NCBI RefSeq assembly: GCF_008831285.2
Contig: NC_045139.1
Location: 5,120,704 to 5,184,703 of the forward strand
Source: Nymphaea colorata
Taxonomy: Eukaryota; Streptophyta; Magnoliopsida; Nymphaeales; Nymphaeaceae
DNA length: 64,000 nt
Direction of reading: 5' to 3'
The notes under the pieces are model-generated. The model was not told the origin of the DNA. It saw nothing but the letters and a program-made list of their open reading frames with translations, and did no database searches. The translations under genes were made by a program, and so were the position numbers. Below, in pieces: positions 61,691-64,000 of the stretch. Position 1 is the stretch's first letter; the number at the start of each line of letters is the position of its first letter.

Positions 61691-63139
61691 CTGGAACATT
61701 TTATGTTTTTTTTGTTTTAATGAGATTATCTATGGATTGAAGGAACATTATCTTAATCATTAATGTGATGATATCATTTGGTTTTTTCAATTTTTTGAAT
61801 TAAAAATATATAATAATAATTAATTATCATATATAATAATCGCCGTGCCCGTACCATTGTGGCATAGGTGTACAATAACTGTCAAATTTGCTTCGAGGGG
61901 CATCTCATGGTTGGGCTAGCAAGACGGTGAGAGTGCCTGACCTTCAGTTTGATTCCTATAAGCTATGTTTCTCTAGACTGCAAAAAGTGGCAACTAGATA
62001 CTCTAGTTGTAGAGATGTTGATAGATCAGATTCGACTCGAACATACCTTTAATTGTATGTGCTTGTTCAGATATTCACATATTCAGATTCAAATATGAAC
62101 AAAGAAAAGTTATATCCAAATATGATCCTAATCTGATTTTGCATTCATGTCTGAATCCAAATTTTGAACCGAGACTAGCTGATTTCAAAATATAAAAGCA
62201 TTGAATACGTGATATTTACTTAAAACTAAATCATGTTCAAATCTAAATCCAAATTCAAATCCAATCGGGTATTTATATATCCAAATCTAAATTTGAATAC
62301 AATCGGATGTCATTTCTTAGGTCCTAATTTGATCCAACTTCTTAATCGGATATTAATTTTTTTTCTACATCTTATTTTTTTGAGAACATTTTGTTATGAT
62401 ATCCAATCTAGATCGGATATAATTACATTGGTATCTAGTTGACCGGTGTACCATGAGATCACCCAAATCCCAAAGCTGCACTGTACCTTGCAGCGGAAGA
62501 AATAGGGGAGGCATTCGGTCCCTTGTTTGGTTGGCTTCCACTAAAAAGCTTGCAAATTAAGATTTCTCCAATATAATAGAAGCTCCTAGAAAAAAAAAGG
62601 TTTTGCTTTCCCCACAACATTTGGTAACATCTCCGCACATTACTCTTCTTCCCTCATGAAGTCGATCATCTCTCCTCTTTTTTATCTTTCACTTGGTTTC
62701 TGTCCGTAAAATTAATTATTAGATCAGATGTATACTGCGTGCTGAGTTATAGCCGTTGGGTTTTTGGAAGGTTTCTGAAATGTTGTGGAACTAATCTTTG
62801 CAATCGGTCTCTAAGTTACGCCCATTTGGGCCTTAATATACTGTTTAGCTAATTCTAAAACTTTCCATCATGTTTCTAATGTTTATATAATTACATAAGA
62901 TTCACTAACAAAAAACTTCTACATAATCTCATATAGAAGCATGTATATATATATATATATTCGACGATGATTCTTGATTTAGAAGACATGAAGCCTGAAC
63001 TTCTTTAGTTTATTTTTAATGGAAGAAAGGCATGTTTTATGTCATGTTCTTAATAAAAAGGAATGAATCATGTTGCTTCTTGCGTTGCCGCTCATTTAAC
63101 ATACTAATACGGTTACTATTATTTAATTCAGGTGAATCA
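61691..63139. other. Spacer with MITE remnant
   Basis: Contains a degraded GGATGTCAAT-family element at about 62017-62435 and a short (TA)n near 62948-62960. No gene recognised. Confidence 0.4.
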
Positions 63140-63868
63140 CTAATGCCTTTCCCAAGAAAGTTTCAACGGTGGACTTGATGAGGTAGGTTTGATTTGCTTT
63201 TCTGTGTTGGAAGGGAACTCTAACAATAGAGAATAGAAAAGCAAGTGAAGAATATAAGAAGGATAGCTACTAATCATATAAACATTAAGTCTTCCGAGCC
63301 ATATAGAATGAAACAACATATGTATGACATCAAACCTCTTGGGAGGGTCATTAATCACAAAGTGCTTCAGAACCTTCATAACATTTGCTTGCAACTTCAA
63401 GTATGAATGTTCAGGAATGTTAGTTAGAATCTCTTTAAGTTCGGGTATCTTTTGAACTGGAATCAGAACAGAAAAATGAGACCAATCTAGAACTTTACTG
63501 AAGGGGAACACGTAGCCATTGGAAATCGGCACCGGCACCCAACCAGCTAGTATGGATTCAATGAGCCTGGGACTGGCGACTTCATACCCACTTGGGCAGA
63601 GGCAGTACTTGGCGCTCATCATTTGCTCCTTGTAGCTTTGGCCACTGTTTGAAGAGGAACTTTTTGACGGAGCCATGGTTGCCTCCTGCAAAAAATGCTA
63701 ACACCGTTTTTGAGGAAGGTGGAGTTGCGGTTCTGACGGTTCTTCGGAGACGAAACCTGAAGTAGAATTCTAGGAGTGGCGCATCCTTTCTTGGATTGAA
63801 GCCTTCTGAGATGTTGGCACTGCACAACACCCTGATCAAACTTTAGACGAGCTCTTGCTTTACAGTGC
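63140..63868 (-). pseudogene. GT47 exostosin-family last exon, disrupted
   Basis: The minus strand after an AG at 63869 reads TVKQELV, then a TAA stop (63845-63843), then [39 protein letters not shown] and KQWP in one frame. The sequence [24 protein letters not shown] follows in another frame, through [14 protein letters not shown] and [13 protein letters not shown]. This is the C-terminal part of plant exostosin-like glycosyltransferases, Golgi type II membrane enzymes that build cell-wall polysaccharides. The family has about 15 residues between the LAFFAGG...W block and the [16 protein letters not shown] block. Here they are missing, and the junction shifts the frame without an intron. The stop plus frameshift point to a pseudogene. 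Any upstream exons would lie beyond the window. Confidence 0.75.
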
Positions 63869-63953
63869 CTAAACAAGACCAGAAAGAACCCAATTCATAT
63901 TGATATCGACTTGATATATGAAATGTATTCAAGATAATAAGTTCAACATGCAC

Positions 63954-63957
<4 letters not shown>

Positions 63958-64000
<43 letters not shown>
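63958..64000. repeat. (TA)n microsatellite at window edge
   Basis: TA dinucleotide runs to the end of the window. Confidence 0.95.

Overview
The window looks like nuclear DNA of a flowering plant. Genes are split by many short introns with plant-type splice sites. Spacers are AT-rich, full of (TA)n microsatellites and small inverted-repeat DNA transposons, and the recognisable proteins are plant families: neprosin-domain proteins, phosphoethanolamine N-methyltransferase, an At4g22758-like DUF7054 protein and a GT47 exostosin. I cannot name the species.

Layout. 1-5.8 kb is gene-free: small transposons and a relic of the unit that flanks the neprosin genes. 5.8-33.5 kb is a tandem array of three plus-strand neprosin genes, starting at 5925, 15572 and 27125. 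Each has the same seven exons with every intron in phase 0. The 3' flanks are duplicated too, including a degraded minus-strand LINE fragment. Copies 1 and 2 read as intact 382- and 383-residue secreted proteins. Copy 3 has lost a net 19 bases in its last exon, which shifts the frame before the second conserved Glu motif, so it is probably a pseudogene. Copy 3 also carries a 21-base tandem duplication of the exon 4 splice donor.

33.7-35.0 kb (minus) holds a three-exon DUF7054 gene. 35.0-40.9 kb is spacer with mobile-element remnants. 40.9-46.7 kb (minus) is a complete 12-exon phosphoethanolamine N-methyltransferase gene of 488 codons. It has two methyltransferase domains, a probable GC-AG intron 8, and a 25-codon upstream ORF in the leader that matches the known choline-responsive uORF of this gene family in position and length. 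47-63 kb is mostly repeats: hAT-like elements with target-site duplications, a near-tandem 1.5 kb duplication, and several minisatellites. At the right edge (63.1-63.9 kb, minus) lies the last exon of a GT47 exostosin gene with an in-frame stop and a frameshift.

The genes show no operon-like link. The neprosin genes would act in the cell wall, apoplast or secretory route, and the methyltransferase in choline and phosphatidylcholine synthesis. The main biological points are the neprosin array with one decaying member and the uORF-bearing methyltransferase. I saw no CRISPR array, no rRNA or tRNA gene and no complete LTR retrotransposon.
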